Positions 62,284 through 64,000 of a stretch of DNA of 64,000 nucleotides are shown in pieces. Position 1 is the first letter of the stretch. Each line of letters begins with the position of its first letter. Both the position numbers and the translations under genes were made by a program. The stretch is from Goekera deserti. GTDB taxonomy: Bacteria; Actinomycetota; Actinomycetes; Mycobacteriales; Geodermatophilaceae. The stretch spans positions 248,001 to 312,000 of the forward strand of contig NZ_JAAGWK010000009.1 of NCBI RefSeq assembly GCF_010685995.1, in the 5' to 3' direction. The notes below the pieces were generated by a model, which did no database searches, had not been told where the DNA came from, and saw only the letters and a list, made by a program, of their open reading frames with translations.

Positions 62284-63834
62284 ATGTGGCGACGCGGCAG
62301 CACCCAGGACGGCCCGGCCACCACGGACGGCCCCGCGCCCCGTGACGTCGAGGCCCTGGAGCGTGTGCTCGCCGCCCTCGACCAGGGGGTGACCGGTGAG
62401 CTGGACGCGCACAGCAAGGTGGTGTCCACCCTCGTCGAGGAGCTGGGCCTGGGGTACGGCGCCGTCTGGCTGCCCACCGCCGACGGGTCGTTCACCCTGC
62501 GCGCCGAGGCCGGGCCGATGGTCGGCCAGATGCGGGCCGCGTGGACGCGCGGCGGCTCGCTGCGCCGCGGCATCGGCACCCCGGGCCGGGCCCTGACCAG
62601 CATGCAGCCCGAGATCTGCGCCGACCCCGACGCCCAGGGCGACGAGCGGTGGCAGGCGGCCCGCGCCGCCGGCGCCCAGCACGGTTGCTTCCTGCCGGTC
62701 GTGCACGCCGGGACCGTGACCGCCCTGCAGGAGTACCACAGCACCCGGGTGCTGCCGTTCGAGGGCGGCCGCGGCGAGAAGTGGAAGGCCATCGGCCGGG
62801 TCGCCGCACACGCCCGCCAGGCGGCCCTGGACAGGACGCAGCTCAAGGAGACCCTGGACGACCGGCTCGCCGTCACGAGCGTGGTGAGCCGGGTCGGGGA
62901 GGCGACCAGCCTGGACCAGGCCGCGCACCTGGCGCTGGAGACGGTGCGGACGGCGTTCGGCTGGGCCTACGGCTCCTACTGGTGCATGGACGACGCCGCC
63001 GGCGTGCTGCGCTTCGAGGTGGAGTCCGGCTCGGCGGGCGCGGAGTTCCGCGAGGTCACCCTGGCCGCGAGCTTCGCCGAGGGCGTCGGCCTCTCCGGGC
63101 GCGCCTGGCGGGCTCGTGACCTGGTGTTCGTCAGCGACCTCGCCGAGCTCACCGACTGCGTCCGGGCACCGGCGGCGCAGCGGGCCGGCGTCCGGTCCGG
63201 CGTCTGCTTCCCGATCGTCGTCGGCGGCGCCGTGATCGGCACCATGGACTTCTTCACCACCGAGACGATCGACCTGTCCGCCTCCCGTGCCGAGGCGCTG
63301 CGCAACGTCGCCCAGCTGGTGTCCCAGCGGATGGACATGCTGCGCCGCGCTGAGCAGGACGCCGAGCAGGCCCGGCGACTGCTGGACACCGTGACCCGGC
63401 TCCGCGAGGCCGCCGGGGACGCCGGGAGCGTGGCGGCGAACGCGGTCGGCCAGGCTGCGTCGATGACCACCCAGGTGGAGGCCCTCGGGGCGGCGTCGGC
63501 CGCGATCGGCGAGGTCATCAAGATCATCTCTGCGATCGCCGACCAGACGAACCTGCTGGCCCTCAACGCCACCATCGAGGCGGCCCGCGCCGGCGACCTG
63601 GGACGCGGGTTCGCCGTCGTCGCCAGCGAGGTCAAGGACCTGGCCCGGGAGACCGCGCGGGCGACCAGCAAGGTGGCCGAGCAGATCGCCAGCATCCAGT
63701 CCACGAGCCAGTCGGTGTCCTCCGGCATCCTGGCGACCAGCGGGATCATCGGCGAGCTGGACGCCGTGCAGGCCCGCATGGGCGACGTGCTGGAGGAGCA
63801 GGCCCGGATGGCCCAGCAGATCACCGGCCAGTGA
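62284..63834 (+). CDS. Soluble chemoreceptor with two GAF domains
   Basis: Cytoplasmic methyl-accepting protein of 516 residues, without membrane helices or HAMP. Residues about 30-175 form a first GAF-like domain and about 195-360 a second ([27 protein letters not shown]; in parts [14 protein letters not shown], then [18 protein letters not shown]). The signalling helix hairpin follows (about 370-510) with the tip [22 protein letters not shown] 62284 has GGAGGACA upstream. It probably senses an internal signal through the GAF domains, perhaps redox or a small molecule. The tip sequence is close to that of the receptor at the start of the window. A terminator follows. Confidence 0.93.
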   Translation: MWRRGSTQDGPATTDGPAPRDVEALERVLAALDQGVTGELDAHSKVVSTLVEELGLGYGAVWLPTADGSFTLRAEAGPMVGQMRAAWTRGGSLRRGIGTPGRALTSMQPEICADPDAQGDERWQAARAAGAQHGCFLPVVHAGTVTALQEYHSTRVLPFEGGRGEKWKAIGRVAAHARQAALDRTQLKETLDDRLAVTSVVSRVGEATSLDQAAHLALETVRTAFGWAYGSYWCMDDAAGVLRFEVESGSAGAEFREVTLAASFAEGVGLSGRAWRARDLVFVSDLAELTDCVRAPAAQRAGVRSGVCFPIVVGGAVIGTMDFFTTETIDLSASRAEALRNVAQLVSQRMDMLRRAEQDAEQARRLLDTVTRLREAAGDAGSVAANAVGQAASMTTQVEALGAASAAIGEVIKIISAIADQTNLLALNATIEAARAGDLGRGFAVVASEVKDLARETARATSKVAEQIASIQSTSQSVSSGILATSGIIGELDAVQARMGDVLEEQARMAQQITGQ

Positions 63835-63837
63835 GCT

Positions 63838-63872
63838 GCCTCCGCGCGTGGGCGCCGTCCCCGCGCGGAGGC
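63838..63872 (+). terminator. Terminator of the GAF chemoreceptor gene
   Basis: GCCTCCGCGCG (63838-63848) pairs with CGCGCGGAGGC (63862-63872), 13 nt loop, 3 bp after the stop. Confidence 0.78.
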
Positions 63873-63934
63873 GACCGGTGGAGGGCGACCGGGTGACGTG
63901 CACCCGGTCGGTGTTCGATCTGCTCGCAGCTGGG

Positions 63935-63940
63935 CATGGT
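63935..63940 (+). promoter_or_regulatory. -10-like box of the last, truncated gene
   Basis: CATGGT, 6 nt before ATG 63947; a weak match that keeps the same spacing as other genes. Confidence 0.3.
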
Positions 63941-63946
63941 CCTGGC

Positions 63947-64000
63947 ATGCACCTGCCCACGCCACGGGGTCCGCTCGGCGCCCAGCTCATGACCGACCTC
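63947..64000 (+). CDS. Start of a truncated gene (possible iron-containing redox enzyme)
   Basis: The frame MHLPTPRGPLGAQLMTDL runs off the end of the window after 18 codons. The start resembles that of actinobacterial iron-containing redox enzyme family proteins (LPxPRGPLS pattern), but 18 residues are too few to be sure. A -10-like box lies 6 nt upstream. Confidence 0.45.
   Translation, partial: MHLPTPRGPLGAQLMTDL

Overview
This 64 kb window is chromosomal DNA from a high-GC actinobacterium. Nearly every codon ends in G or C, GTG starts are common, and there is an actinobacterial-type bcc-aa3 respiratory cluster (ctaE-qcrCAB, ctaC-ctaF), a phosphatidylinositol mannosyltransferase, F420-type flavoenzymes and a GlnR-type operator. 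Gene content and dispersed hairpin repeats fit a Geodermatophilaceae-like organism (Blastococcus, Geodermatophilus, Modestobacter). That family call is inference; no rRNA or other taxonomic marker is present. About 60 genes are intact. No tRNA, rRNA, CRISPR array, IS element or prophage was seen.

The first 56 kb is a conserved housekeeping block. From memory of the family, its order follows Mycobacterium tuberculosis Rv2179c to Rv2220. (1) 1-14 kb, envelope lipids and wall: DEDDh exoribonuclease, PlsC acyltransferase, ROK glucokinase, ArsA-like ATPase, SRPBCC protein, acyl-CoA ligase, PimB, M48 protease, NlpC/P60 hydrolase. An archaeal-type ornithine cyclodeaminase is inserted at 3.4 kb. (2) 14-26 kb, respiration: DnaQ/GIY-YIG nuclease, RAM-domain protein, trpD, a degenerate receiver protein, ctaE-qcrC-qcrA-qcrB, a 1 kb interval without a gene, then ctaF and ctaC on the other strand. 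(3) 26-37 kb: asnB, an A-type Fe-S carrier, aldo/keto reductase, a holin-X/DUF3618/DUF4235/YihY envelope cluster, gcvT and pepA. (4) 37-56 kb, lipoate and 2-oxoacid metabolism: lpd and a two-lipoyl E2, with lipB and lipA nearby, plus a Ser/Thr kinase, leuS and glnA.

From 56 to 62 kb the conserved order breaks. This stretch holds three broken genes (a Nudix hydrolase, a DHA2-type MFS transporter and a type III glutamine synthetase) among a VOC protein, a DUF4396 membrane protein behind a copper-type operator, and a complete dhaK-dhaL-dhaM operon. Chemoreceptor genes lie at both ends; the first is cut by the window edge.

Four regulatory or structural signals stand out. leuS is preceded by an apparent transcription attenuator: a leaderless 11-codon peptide with three Leu codons, then a hairpin with a U-run. 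Eight copies of a 54-57 bp intergenic hairpin element show compensatory changes between copies. More than twenty genes have a TANNNT-like -10 box ending 6-8 nt before the start codon, which predicts leaderless mRNAs. glnA has a four-half-site GlnR box.
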